Of a DNA stretch of 64,000 nucleotides, positions 1-8,094 are shown piece by piece. Both the position numbers and the translations under genes were made by a program. Source of the DNA: Myxococcales bacterium (lineage in GTDB: Bacteria > Myxococcota_A > UBA9042). Positions within the stretch are counted from its first letter, which is position 1. Every line of letters begins with the position of its first letter. The DNA lies in NCBI GenBank assembly GCA_009692425.1, contig SHZF01000002.1, positions 1-64,000 of the forward strand, read 5' to 3'. The notes beneath the pieces were generated by a model that was not told the DNA's origin, did not search any database, and worked only from the letters and a program-made list of their open reading frames with translations.

Positions 1-105
1 GCTGGCGTCGCTGTGGGGGACTTCAACGGGGACACCAAGCCCGACCTCGCCGTCACGAGCTTCGACAGCGCCACGATGAGCGTGCTGCTGAACCAGTGCA
101 AGTGA
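1..105 (+). CDS. FG-GAP/VCBS repeat protein, C-terminal end (partial)
   Basis: Open from base 1 in frame 1 to a TGA at 103-105, giving the last 34 residues of a larger protein. The visible part is one FG-GAP/VCBS blade with the calcium-loop pattern DFNGDTKPDL followed by a short Leu-rich tail ending in NQCK. Such repeats build beta-propellers in exported or surface proteins. The N-terminus, any signal peptide and the full domain order lie outside the window, so the specific role cannot be given. Confidence 0.75.
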   Translation, partial: AGVAVGDFNGDTKPDLAVTSFDSATMSVLLNQCK

Positions 106-301
106 GCTGACGCCCGCGCCACGTCGGCCACGCACGCCACCGTGGCGCGGATCTGGCCGGCGATTTGTGGGGGCCGGTGCGGTTTTCCAGGAGCGCAGGT
201 GTCCCGCTCCGGCGTAAGCGCCCGACCATCACCGCCTACCACGCCCGTCGTTGACCGAGCACGCTCGCTCCGCCGCGCCCTCCGTGCGCTCAGGAGCCGC
301 C

Positions 302-606
302 ATGCCCGGCCCACTGGCGTTTCGGGAGCGCCACGACCGGCGCTGGTGGCAGGCTGCCGTCGCCCGCCTCGAAGCCTCCGGCCTGCCCACCACCGAGTTC
401 GCCGCCGGTGTCGGCGTCCACCCGTCCACGCTCGCATGGTGGCGCAGTCGCTCGGTCCGTGAGGCGCTCGCACCTGCCGACGCAACCGCCCACGCGTTCG
501 TGCGGGTCGAGGTCGAGCCGGTGCCGGCGATGCCGCAGCGCGTCGCCGTCGAGGCTGCGGTCGGGCCACTGGTCGTGCGGGTGGCCGAGCACTTTCGCCT
601 CCGCCG
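302..606 (+). pseudogene. IS66-type TnpA-like accessory protein, 3'-truncated
   Basis: The ATG at 302 has an AGGAG six bases upstream. About 100 residues read like the small accessory protein of IS66-type insertion sequences: a helix-turn-helix region (residues about 10-45, with a WWRSR segment) and then the start of the usual C-terminal segment (VVRVAEHF). The match stops near base 606. The frame stays open to 1303 only because it runs antisense through the neighbouring UvrA-like remnant. No TnpB, TnpC transposase or terminal inverted repeats were seen, so this is a scar of an element, not a working IS. Confidence 0.55.
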
Positions 607-644
607 CTACCAGCGCGAGGTGCTCGCGTGCCGCTGTGGTGAGT

Positions 645-1212
645 CGATCGTGCGCCATGACCGCCAGGTGGTGCTCGATCACGATGACCGACTTGCCGGA
701 GTCCACCAGGCGGTCAAGCAGCCCAAGCAACTGCTCCAGGTCGGTCAGGTGAAGCCCGTTGGTCGGTTCGTCGAGCCCGTCGATGCCGCCGTCGGCACCC
801 TTGGCCATCGCGAGCTTGAGCCGCTGCCGCTCGCCGCCCGACAGCGTACTGGTCGTCCGGTCGAGGCTCAGGCAGCCCAAGCCGATCTCCGCGAACGCCC
901 GGATGTGCGGCTGCAGCGTCTCGACGTCCTTGGAGAGAAACGATTTCTGGCGCTTCGGGATCAGGCCCTCGCTGGTCAGGTTCAGGTTGCCGATCTTGAC
1001 CTTGACCGGTTCCTTGTGCAGGAAGTCCTTGCGCTCTTTCGGCGTGTAGTCGCGGATCGGCTTGTTCGGGTCGAGAAAGCCCGATTCGGTGAAGATGCGC
1101 ACCTACCAGCCGTCGGCGACGGTGAACGTGCGCCTTTCGGTCTTGCCGCCGCCCTTCTCGACCGTGACCTGACCGACACCGCGGACCGATGCGCCAGCGA
1201 GTTCCTGGGCGG
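645..1212 (-). pseudogene. UvrA-like ABC ATPase remnant
   Basis: The reverse strand reads a recognisable UvrA-like (excinuclease ABC subunit A superfamily) sequence: the segment GFLDPNKPIRDYT, then KVKIGNLNLTSEGLIP, the ABC signature LSGGERQRLKLA, the Walker B/D-loop region DEPTNGLHL and the switch region VIVIEHH. It is not functional. An in-frame TAG lies just upstream of the segment beginning VRIFTES (near 1105). The text jumps from LQPHIRAF straight to AEIGLGCLSL, where relatives carry a zinc-finger-bearing stretch of roughly 70 residues, so there is an internal deletion. Similarity stops near base 647, where the IS66-type fragment begins on the other strand. The 5' part is also missing. 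Confidence 0.8.
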
Positions 1213-1272
1213 CACCCGATTGGACCGCTGCGGCTGCGCGGACCGCCCCGCACCGCACAGCACACATCGCAG

Positions 1273-1301
1273 ATGCCACGCCGCCGCAAATGCATTAGCC
1301 T
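1273..1301 (+). promoter_or_regulatory. Candidate promoter for zwf
   Basis: ATGCCA (1273-1278), 17 bp, then TAGCCT (1296-1301). The predicted start of transcription would lie about 20 bases upstream of the GTG at 1330. It is a sigma-70-like match of moderate quality and shares its 17-bp spacing with the other candidates in the window. Confidence 0.35.
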
Positions 1302-1329
1302 GAACGCCCCGTTGTCGAGGAAATCGCCC

Positions 1330-3294
1330 GTGACCCACACCAACTCAGCACCTCGCGCACCCAGCCAAGACCGCCCGGCCGACCCGTGCGTGCTCGTCAT
1401 CTTCGGCGCCTCGGGCGACCTGACCAAGCGCCTGCTGATGCCCGCGCTCTACAACCTGCACTGCGACGGGCTGTTGAACAACCGCGTTGCCATCGTCGGC
1501 ATGGCCATGGACGAACTGACCACGCAGGTGTTCCGCGACCGCCTGTCGGCCGACATCCGCCGGTTCTCGACGCGCCGGCAGTTTGACGAGGCGGCCTGGC
1601 AGCAGTTGGTCGAGCGCATCCACTACACACCTGGCAGTTTCAACGATCCCGCGGCGTTCTTGCGCCTGGGCGAGGTGTGCGGCGAAGTCAGCCGGGCCGC
1701 CGGCATCGGCGACAACGTCCTGTTCTACTACGCCATCCCGCCGTCGCTGTTCGGCCTGGTGTCGCAGCGCCTGAACGAAGCCGGCCTCACGCGCCCAGGC
1801 AGCGCCAACTGGCGCCGGGTCATCGTCGAGAAGCCGTTCGGCACCGACCTGGCGTCGGCCCTCGCGCTCAACGAGCAACTGCTGGCCCACTGGCAAGAGG
1901 GACAGATCTACCGCATCGACCACTACACCGGCAAGGAAACCGTCCAGAACCTGCTGGCCTTCCGCTTCTCCAACGGTATCTTCGAACCGCTGTGGAACAA
2001 GCAACACGTCGATCACATCCAGATCACGGTGGCCGAGACGGTGAGCGTCGAAGGCCGCGGTCGCTACTACGACAATTCGGGCGTGATGCGCGACATGATC
2101 CAGAACCACATGTTCCAATTGCTCGCGTACCTGTGCATGGAGCCGCCGACGTCGTTCAGGGCCGACGCTGTGCGCAACGAGAAGGTCAAGGTGCTCGACG
2201 CCGTGCGGGTGATGACGCCCGAGCAGGTGCGCAGCCACACCATCGTCGGCCAGTACGGCGCGGGCACCAAGCCCGACGGCACAGCGGTGATCGCCTACCG
2301 CGACGAGCCCGAGGTCCCCGACGATTCGCGCACCGAGACCTTCGCCGCCATCAAGCTTTTTATCGACAATTGGCGCTGGGAGGGCGTGCCGATCTACCTG
2401 CGCAGCGGCAAGAGCTTGTGGACGCGCAGCACAGAGATCCTGGTGCAGTTCAAGAAGGCGCCCGAGGTGCTGTTCCGCGACACCCCGGAAGTCGACGACA
2501 TCGAGCCGAACCAGTTGTTGTTCCACATCCAGCCGGATCAGGGCGTCGAACTGCGCTTCCAGGCCAAAAGCCCCGGTCCCGGCATGGTGCTGCAACCGGT
2601 CAACATGCGTTTCGACTACCAGTACAACTTCGAGGCCAGCCGCTCGACCGGCTACGAAGTGCTCATCTACAACTGCATGACGGGCGATGCCTCGTTGTTT
2701 TCGCGTTCCGATCTGGTCGAGGCGGCATGGCGCATTGCCGAGCCCATCCTCAACGAGTGGAAGCACGGTCCACTGCCGAGCTTCCCCAACTACACGACCG
2801 GCACCTGGGGGCCGCGCGCATCGTTCGATTTCATCGAGCGGGACGGTCGCAAGTGGCTAGAAATCGTTGACAAATCAATCCTAGAGCGCGTGCCGTTGTT
2901 TGCCAGGACGAGCGCGTCGTTCCTGCACGGCCTGGCGCTCTGTCTCAAACCGGTAGCCAAGGCGCCGGGCGAGTTCGTGGTGCGGCGTGGCGAACAGGGC
3001 AGGGAGATGTACTTCGTGGTGCGCGGTGCGATCGAGGTGCTGGGGCCCGATGGCGCCGTGCTCAAGGCGATGGGGCCCGGCGACTTCTTCGGCGAACTCA
3101 GCGTGCTGCTGGCGGGCCCGCGCACGGCGACGGTGGTCGCGCGCAGCGACTGTGACCTGTACTATCTGGAGGGCACGGATTTTTGTCGGGTGCTGAAGAT
3201 CTACCCGGAGTTTGCCCAGTCGATCGTGGAGGTGGCGGCGGATCGCTACAAGGTGGTGGTGGCGGCCGAAGCGATGCTGGGAGTCAAGGCGTAG
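1330..3294 (+). CDS. zwf: Glucose-6-phosphate 1-dehydrogenase with C-terminal cyclic-nucleotide-binding domain
   Basis: Oxidises glucose 6-phosphate to 6-phosphogluconolactone with NAD(P)+, the entry step of the oxidative pentose phosphate and Entner-Doudoroff pathways, in the cytoplasm. The 654-residue product has the nucleotide-binding motif GASGDLTKR (about residues 26-34) and the active-site signature RIDHYTGKE (about 195-203). A normal Zwf is about 490-510 residues. Here about 130 more follow, with the cyclic-nucleotide-binding fold and its phosphate-binding cassette (FGELSVLLAGPRTATV, about 587-602). The fusion is in one frame with no break. The GTG at 1330 was chosen because GAGG precedes it by about nine bases and the Rossmann motif then sits at the usual depth; the frame is open upstream but reads non-homologous sequence. 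The fusion suggests control by cAMP, c-di-GMP or a similar ligand, which is inference. Confidence 0.93.
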   Translation: MTHTNSAPRAPSQDRPADPCVLVIFGASGDLTKRLLMPALYNLHCDGLLNNRVAIVGMAMDELTTQVFRDRLSADIRRFSTRRQFDEAAWQQLVERIHYTPGSFNDPAAFLRLGEVCGEVSRAAGIGDNVLFYYAIPPSLFGLVSQRLNEAGLTRPGSANWRRVIVEKPFGTDLASALALNEQLLAHWQEGQIYRIDHYTGKETVQNLLAFRFSNGIFEPLWNKQHVDHIQITVAETVSVEGRGRYYDNSGVMRDMIQNHMFQLLAYLCMEPPTSFRADAVRNEKVKVLDAVRVMTPEQVRSHTIVGQYGAGTKPDGTAVIAYRDEPEVPDDSRTETFAAIKLFIDNWRWEGVPIYLRSGKSLWTRSTEILVQFKKAPEVLFRDTPEVDDIEPNQLLFHIQPDQGVELRFQAKSPGPGMVLQPVNMRFDYQYNFEASRSTGYEVLIYNCMTGDASLFSRSDLVEAAWRIAEPILNEWKHGPLPSFPNYTTGTWGPRASFDFIERDGRKWLEIVDKSILERVPLFARTSASFLHGLALCLKPVAKAPGEFVVRRGEQGREMYFVVRGAIEVLGPDGAVLKAMGPGDFFGELSVLLAGPRTATVVARSDCDLYYLEGTDFCRVLKIYPEFAQSIVEVAADRYKVVVAAEAMLGVKA

Positions 3295-3300
3295 CCCAAG

Positions 3301-3328
3301 TTGACATCCGGCGGTGCGCGCGCACGCT
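3301..3328 (+). promoter_or_regulatory. Candidate promoter upstream of the 3421 gene
   Basis: A perfect TTGACA (3301-3306), 16 bp, then CACGCT (3323-3328). It lies directly after the zwf stop codon and about 90 bases before the next start codon. The -10 is weak. Confidence 0.3.
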
Positions 3329-3420
3329 TCCACACCGGCACCAAGGTCAGGCAGGCAGGCTCTGGAGTGCCCGCGTTCGTTCCAGCATCCTGTGCGGAGA
3401 TGCCACTCAGAGAGTACCCG

Positions 3421-3948
3421 ATGAAGTCGATTCCCTTCACTGCCGGCGCCGCAATCGTTGGCGTACACCTGCTCGCTCCTGCTGCCTACGCCGAAGACGC
3501 TCCCCTGCCGATGATCGGCATCGGCGTGGCCCTGCCGCTGGCCGGTGTGCCGGGCGGCTCGATCCACGTGCCCGTGAACATCGCCCGCAACATTCGCATC
3601 GAAGTTGGGCTCGGTCGCATCGCCAACTCGACCGAAGTGAAGGGGACCAAGGCCGACCTCGACACGAGTTCGACCATGACGGTCGGGTGCGGCGCCTTCT
3701 GGCTCGTGCGGCCAGACGACAAGTACGTGATCTACGTCGGTCCGCGCTTTTCGCTGGGTGCCGAAGCGGGGTTCGGCGGGGCGGTGATCGGCCAGACGAA
3801 GATCGAGTCCGTCCCTGCCGCTGCGGCCCCCGCGACGCCCGAACCGACGTCTTCCGCCTCGGTGATGTCCACCATCGGGACGGTGTTTGCGCGATTCTAC
3901 TGTAGTCCAGCGCGCGGGGTCGGCGCCGTACGGCCCAGGAGTTCATGA
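3421..3948 (+). CDS. Exported protein of unknown function, possible small beta-barrel
   Basis: A 175-residue product with a cleavable signal peptide (MKSIPF..., hydrophobic core to AAYA, about residues 1-24). The rest is rich in short alternating hydrophobic stretches and glycine (VALPLAGVPGG, IRIEVGLGRI, YVIYVGPRFSLGAEAGFGG), which would fit an outer-membrane beta-barrel; I do not recognise a family. After an Ala/Pro-rich stretch the last 30 residues look unlike a barrel strand, so a late frameshift or truncation is possible. The stop (TGA 3946-3948) overlaps the ATGATG start of the next gene, implying co-translation. Confidence 0.6.
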   Translation: MKSIPFTAGAAIVGVHLLAPAAYAEDAPLPMIGIGVALPLAGVPGGSIHVPVNIARNIRIEVGLGRIANSTEVKGTKADLDTSSTMTVGCGAFWLVRPDDKYVIYVGPRFSLGAEAGFGGAVIGQTKIESVPAAAAPATPEPTSSASVMSTIGTVFARFYCSPARGVGAVRPRSS

Positions 3949-5663
3949 TGTCGCAGAAAAATCGCTCGTCGGTCGTCCACGCGTTGGTCGTCCACACCTC
4001 AGCCGTCCACGCCCCGACCGTTCGCGCCCGCGCCAGGTCTCTTGCGGGCAGGCTGCTCTCGGCCGGCGCCGCGCTCTTGCTGCCCAGCGTGGCGTTCGCC
4101 GCGACCCTGCCGGTCCAGGGCACCCTGCGCACGCCGGGCGGCGGACCCGTTGCGGACGGTGCGTACGTCGCCGTGGTCGCGCTCTATGACGCGCCCGGTG
4201 CCGCCAAGCCCGTCTGGCAGGAATTGCAGAAAAAGGTCGTCGTCTCTGGTGGCTTCTTCGCCTTCGATCTCGGCTCGGCGACGCCGATCGACGACAAGCT
4301 GCTGCTCGCCGGCACACCGCTGTGGGTGGGGCTGCAGATCGGCGGCGACGACGAATTGGCCCGCGTGCCGATGGGCGGGGTGCCGCGCGCCTGGCACGCG
4401 GCGATGGCGGCCGGCCTGGACTGTTCCGGCTGCGTCACCGGCACGCATCTCGCTACGGGCGCGGTCGGCTCCCAGCACGTGGCCTTCAGCTTTGCCGGCT
4501 CGGCGAGCAAGGGTGGCCCGGCGGACGAGGCCCTGCACGCCAAGACGGCGGATACCGCGAAGAACGCCGACTTCGCCGCGGCTGCCGATACCGCAAAGTC
4601 CGCCGGATTCGCCAACGCCGCCAAACAGGCCGACTCCGCGGCCAGCGCCGAAGAGCTGAAGTGCAGCGGCTGCGTCGGTCTCAAGCAACTCGCCCCGGAC
4701 GTCGCCAACGGATTCGTCTCGACCAAGGGCGGCACCATCGACGGCAAGCTGGCGGTGACCCAAGGCCTGGACCTCGGCGCGAGCTTGATCGGTGGCGGCC
4801 GCTTCGAGGCCGTCGATGTCGCCAAGTCGGCGTGCGGCGCGCCGGAGTTGGGGCGCATCAGCGTGGACGCCGCCAACAAGCGGCTCTACTTCTGCGACGG
4901 CACAAAGTTCCGCAAACTCCAGTGGTGCACGGGCGAGTGCAAGGCCCAGGTCGTCGTGCCGTGCGGTCAGGCGCTCGTCGACGATTGCGGCGACCCCGGC
5001 ACGTGCACGGGCAAGGGCACCCTGTGCGCGCCCGGCGAGGTGTGTGACTCCGACAAGTGCACAGGGCTGGGCGAGACGGCCGAATCGGCGGTCGCGAGTT
5101 GCAAGGTGTTGCTCGGTGCCAAGCCGGGGACGGCCGACGGCAGCTATTGGGTCGATCCGGACGGCGCGGGCCCGAAGCCGGCACAGAAGCTGCCGTGCGA
5201 CATGAAGGGCGGCGGCTGGACGCGCGTCGCCTACGATGACTTCGAAGCGAGTGCCGCGGGCTGGACTCCGGGCCCGGTCACGAGTTGTGGCGCGTGGGGC
5301 AAGGTGCTGGGCGGCTACGCTAAATTCGGCGGCGGCGCCGTTACCGCCAAGACCTTTGGCGACCTGCCCGCGCACACGGCGGCGCGCGTGGACGCCGTGT
5401 GGGTGCGCCTCGACTCGTGGGACGGCGAGGAGGCGCGCATGAAAATCGACGGCCAGCAGGTGTGGTCCAAGGTCGGGGTGCACACCGGTGGCGACGGCCA
5501 TGTGTGTGGCGCGGACAACGGTTGGAAGGATGAGCTTTTTCAGGCGAAGGGCGAGCTTGCACACGCCAATGCCACGCTCGAGGTGCAGTTCTCGTCGACG
5601 CTCGACCAGGACCCGTCCGACGAAAGCTGGGCCGTCGACAACGTCGCGGTGTGGGTGAAATAG
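3945..5663 (+). CDS. Secreted multidomain surface protein with fibrinogen-like motif and lectin-like C-terminus
   Basis: A 572-residue exported protein. The long N-region (about 35 residues, containing a fourfold VVHxx repeat) precedes a hydrophobic stretch ending AFAA, a probable signal peptide. Residues about 55-150 form a small beta domain also found at the N-terminus of the protein at 31272-33650 (shared text such as GGGPVADG, near-identical layout). Next come an Ala/Lys/Asp repeat region (TADTAKNADFAAAADTAKSA), CSGC pairs, and a segment like the start of a fibrinogen-like domain (CKVLL...SYWVDPDG...CDMKGGGWTRV). The rest of that fold is replaced by a jelly-roll-like C-terminus (DDFEASAAGWTPG to DNVAVWVK). 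Carbohydrate or matrix binding is plausible but inferred. ATG at 3945 or 3948. Confidence 0.75.
   Translation: MMSQKNRSSVVHALVVHTSAVHAPTVRARARSLAGRLLSAGAALLLPSVAFAATLPVQGTLRTPGGGPVADGAYVAVVALYDAPGAAKPVWQELQKKVVVSGGFFAFDLGSATPIDDKLLLAGTPLWVGLQIGGDDELARVPMGGVPRAWHAAMAAGLDCSGCVTGTHLATGAVGSQHVAFSFAGSASKGGPADEALHAKTADTAKNADFAAAADTAKSAGFANAAKQADSAASAEELKCSGCVGLKQLAPDVANGFVSTKGGTIDGKLAVTQGLDLGASLIGGGRFEAVDVAKSACGAPELGRISVDAANKRLYFCDGTKFRKLQWCTGECKAQVVVPCGQALVDDCGDPGTCTGKGTLCAPGEVCDSDKCTGLGETAESAVASCKVLLGAKPGTADGSYWVDPDGAGPKPAQKLPCDMKGGGWTRVAYDDFEASAAGWTPGPVTSCGAWGKVLGGYAKFGGGAVTAKTFGDLPAHTAARVDAVWVRLDSWDGEEARMKIDGQQVWSKVGVHTGGDGHVCGADNGWKDELFQAKGELAHANATLEVQFSSTLDQDPSDESWAVDNVAVWVK
3972..4031 (+). 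repeat. 15-bp in-frame tandem repeat, four diverged copies
   Basis: Copies at 3972, 3987, 4002 and 4017. The unit GTCGTCCACGCGTTG encodes VVHAL, with variants VVHTS, AVHAP and TVRAR. It sits in the N-region ahead of the hydrophobic core of the signal peptide of the 3945 gene. Confidence 0.7.
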
Positions 5664-5744
5664 CGTCGCAGTGTGGGTGAAGGCATGTCGCAGTGTGGGT
5701 GAAGGCATGTCGCAGTGTGGGTGAAGGCATGTCGCAGTGTGGCT
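5643..5744 (+). repeat. 22-bp tandem repeat made from the 3' end of a gene
   Basis: Copies begin at 5643, 5665, 5687, 5709 and 5731 (the last partial). The first copy is the end of the upstream coding sequence (codons for VAVWVK and the stop), so the tail of the gene has been duplicated downstream with GTCGCAGTGTGGGTGAAGGC as the repeated core. It lies between two convergent genes (ends 5663 and 5761). There are no spacers, so it is not CRISPR. Confidence 0.85.
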
Positions 5745-5760
5745 GCGCCGCCAGCACCCT

Positions 5761-7875
5761 CTAAGGCTGCTGTGCCGTCAGCACCTTGTCGATCGCCGGC
5801 GCGACGACCTTCGTCTTAACCCCATTGGGCCAGTGGACCGTCGCGTACGTGACCTTTGTCGCGGCGCCGAGCCCAAAGTGGACGATCCGCGCCGACTGGC
5901 TCAGGTACCCCTGCGCGCCCTCGAGCGCCCGCCAGTACGTGCGACCGCCGGCGCGGACTTCAACCCACGCGCCGAACGGATCGCGGGGCGCCTTGCCGGC
6001 AAGCTTGACGTCGAGCCAATGCCGCCCCGCCGGCAGGTCGTTGCGGTACAAGTGCACGCGGTGCTGCCAGGTCAAGACGGCCAGGTCGAGGTCACCGTCT
6101 CGGTCGAAGTCGAGCGTCGCTGCGGCGCGCGCACTGGCCACGTACGTCGCCCCGGCCAACTTCTCGGTCGGAACGGTCGCGCCATCGGCTGGTGGGTCCA
6201 GCGCCACCTGTGACTGGCGCTCGACCATGCCCGCGCCGAGGTTCACCAGCATCAGGTTCGGCGTGTAGGGATACGGATTCGACATGCCACTGATGACGAA
6301 GATGTCGAGGTCCCCGTCGTTGTCGAAGTCCGCCGGCACGTGCCCCCACGGCTGGTACGTCTCCGTCTTCCACTGCAACGCCTGCTCACTGTACTTCCCG
6401 CCCGGCTGATGCATCCACAACGAGTTGCCGTACAGCGGGCCACTTGGATTGTCGCCCAGGCCCATGCTCGGGCCCTTGTTGCCTTTGTAGCGGACACCGG
6501 TCTCGATTTTCGCCAGCGGCAGCTTCGGGTCGGCCCACATGTCAGAGTGCATGTCGGTCAGCAGGCAGTCGGGAAAGCCGTTGTTGTCGAAGTCCGCGCA
6601 CGTCACGCCGACGGCGCCATACGAGAGCTGCGGCATCAGGGTCGCACTCTCGTCCTTGAAGTGGCCGGTCCCGTCGTTGATGAGCGTGGCGGAGTGCCCG
6701 AACGCGTCGGCGAGCACGAGGTCCGGGTCGCCGTCGCGGTCGAGGTCAGAAGCGGCGAGGTCGGTAAACGAGCGCGTCAGCTCTGCGGCGGTGGCGCCGA
6801 CCATGCCGTGGGTCTTCGACACGTCCACGTAGGCAAAGCCTTTGCCGGGGCCCTGGTTGCGCAGCATCAGGGTCGGGTCGGCGGTCGAGGCCATCATCAT
6901 CGACATGATCGACTTGCCGACGTAGTGGGCCGGGCAGTCCGGCGATGCTGCCACCAGCGTCTCTTCGGTGTACTTGAGGTTGCCGACCACGACGATGTCC
7001 AGAAAACCGTCACGGTCGAAATCCACGAAAGTCGCGCTGCCGAAGTGCCCCTTGAACCCGGCGCCCGCCGCCACCGCCACGTCGGTAAACGTGCCGTCGT
7101 CGTTCTGACGCAACAGCGCACACGGCCGCCGCACGAACGTCACGAAGAAATCCGTGTCGCCGTCGTTGTCGTAGTCGCCGTGCGTGACCGCCGCGCGCAC
7201 GCCGTCGTCCAGGGTCTTCAGCAGCGCGGACTTGTCGTCGAATTTGCCGTCGCCCTTGCCGAGGTAGTAGCCCGTCGGCCCGCATTGGTTCAGCAACAGC
7301 ATGTCGTCGTGGCCGTCGCCGTTGAAGTCGCCCGTCGCCATGCCGGAGCCGTGCTCGTACAAGGCCGAAACGCCGTTGTTCTCGACGCGCTTGTGCTGCC
7401 ACGGTACGCCGCCGGCCAGCGCAACCTCCGTGAACTTCCAGCCCGCCGCCTCGCCGAGCAGGGGAACGGCCGGGTCGTCGGGGAGCGTGACCCCGTCGCC
7501 GCCATCGCCATCGCCGGCCGCAGCGTCCGCCGCGGTGTCGGTCGCCGTGTCGGTCGCGGTGTCACCGGGTGCAACAGTCCCATCGGCGGCAGCGTCTGCG
7601 ACCGCAACCGTGGCCACGTCAGCCAGGGCGACGGCGTCGACGGGGCCACTGTCGCTCCCGGCCGCTTCCGCCACGCCGTCCTTGGCCGCGCCACCGAGCG
7701 TGTCGGCAACACCATCCTGCGCCGCGTCGGTCGCCTTGGCGGCCAGCTTTTCGGTTTCGCCGCACGCCACCGCCTGAAGCAAACCAACGACGAGCAAGAC
7801 CGCCCGCAGTCCGCGCCGCCACCAACCCGCCGCAGGGATGCCGTCCAAGCTGCCGGCCGGTGTGGATGTCATCAT
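5761..7875 (-). CDS. FG-GAP/VCBS repeat lipoprotein with C-terminal ASPIC/UnbV domain
   Basis: A 704-residue putative lipoprotein: hydrophobic N-terminus ending AVAC, then about 130 residues of Ala/Asp/Thr-rich linker, then a propeller of FG-GAP/VCBS blades carrying Dx[DN]xDG calcium loops (DFNGDGHDD, DYDNDGDTD, DFDRDGFLD, DLDRDGDPD, DFDNDGDLD). It ends in an ASPIC/UnbV-type domain (WVEVRAGGRTYW to VHWPNGVKTK), as in the CRTAC1 family. The start at ATG 7875 (ATGATG) follows GGGAGGGG at good spacing. Its closest relative in the window is the divergent gene at 8095-10230, with long near-identical stretches. Likely surface-exposed; the ligand is unknown. Confidence 0.88.
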   Translation of the reverse strand: MMTSTPAGSLDGIPAAGWWRRGLRAVLLVVGLLQAVACGETEKLAAKATDAAQDGVADTLGGAAKDGVAEAAGSDSGPVDAVALADVATVAVADAAADGTVAPGDTATDTATDTAADAAAGDGDGGDGVTLPDDPAVPLLGEAAGWKFTEVALAGGVPWQHKRVENNGVSALYEHGSGMATGDFNGDGHDDMLLLNQCGPTGYYLGKGDGKFDDKSALLKTLDDGVRAAVTHGDYDNDGDTDFFVTFVRRPCALLRQNDDGTFTDVAVAAGAGFKGHFGSATFVDFDRDGFLDIVVVGNLKYTEETLVAASPDCPAHYVGKSIMSMMMASTADPTLMLRNQGPGKGFAYVDVSKTHGMVGATAAELTRSFTDLAASDLDRDGDPDLVLADAFGHSATLINDGTGHFKDESATLMPQLSYGAVGVTCADFDNNGFPDCLLTDMHSDMWADPKLPLAKIETGVRYKGNKGPSMGLGDNPSGPLYGNSLWMHQPGGKYSEQALQWKTETYQPWGHVPADFDNDGDLDIFVISGMSNPYPYTPNLMLVNLGAGMVERQSQVALDPPADGATVPTEKLAGATYVASARAAATLDFDRDGDLDLAVLTWQHRVHLYRNDLPAGRHWLDVKLAGKAPRDPFGAWVEVRAGGRTYWRALEGAQGYLSQSARIVHFGLGAATKVTYATVHWPNGVKTKVVAPAIDKVLTAQQP

Positions 7876-7903
7876 GAACCCCTCCCCCCAAACACCCGCC
7901 GAA

Positions 7904-7932
7904 ACGCTACACGGTGGGTTCTGGGGCGTCAA
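7904..7932 (-). promoter_or_regulatory. Candidate promoter for the 5761-7875 gene
   Basis: On the reverse strand TTGACG, 17 bp, TAGCGT. Transcription would start near 7897, about 22 bases before the ATG. This is among the best matches in the window. Confidence 0.6.
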
Positions 7933-7962
7933 GCAAGGGGATGGCCCGCACGGGTTTCAGGC

Positions 7963-7991
7963 TTGCGAACCTTGCTGCCAGCGCTCATACT
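7963..7991 (+). promoter_or_regulatory. Candidate promoter for the 8095-10230 gene
   Basis: TTGCGA (7963-7968), 17 bp, CATACT (7986-7991), about 100 bases before the start codon. Its -35 is only 30 bp from the -35 of the opposing promoter, so the paralogous pair is driven from one short back-to-back control region. Confidence 0.5.
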
Positions 7992-8094
7992 CGTTCGCCG
8001 CGGCGTGATCCGGGCGTTCTGGAGCTGAGAAGGCGGGCTGGCGCCGCTTGCCGGGATTCTGGATCAAGACTTCCTTGCGCAATTGGGGCAATTG

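Noticed and set aside
302-1303. A single 350-residue protein from GTG/TTG near 251
   Set aside because: Only the first third reads as an IS66 accessory protein; the rest is antisense to the UvrA-like remnant.
1345-2766. Reverse open frame of 473 codons within zwf
   Set aside because: The forward frame is an unmistakable glucose-6-phosphate dehydrogenase; the reverse text is compositionally biased.
5643-5744. CRISPR array
   Set aside because: Direct abutting repeats of 22 bp with no spacers and no cas genes.
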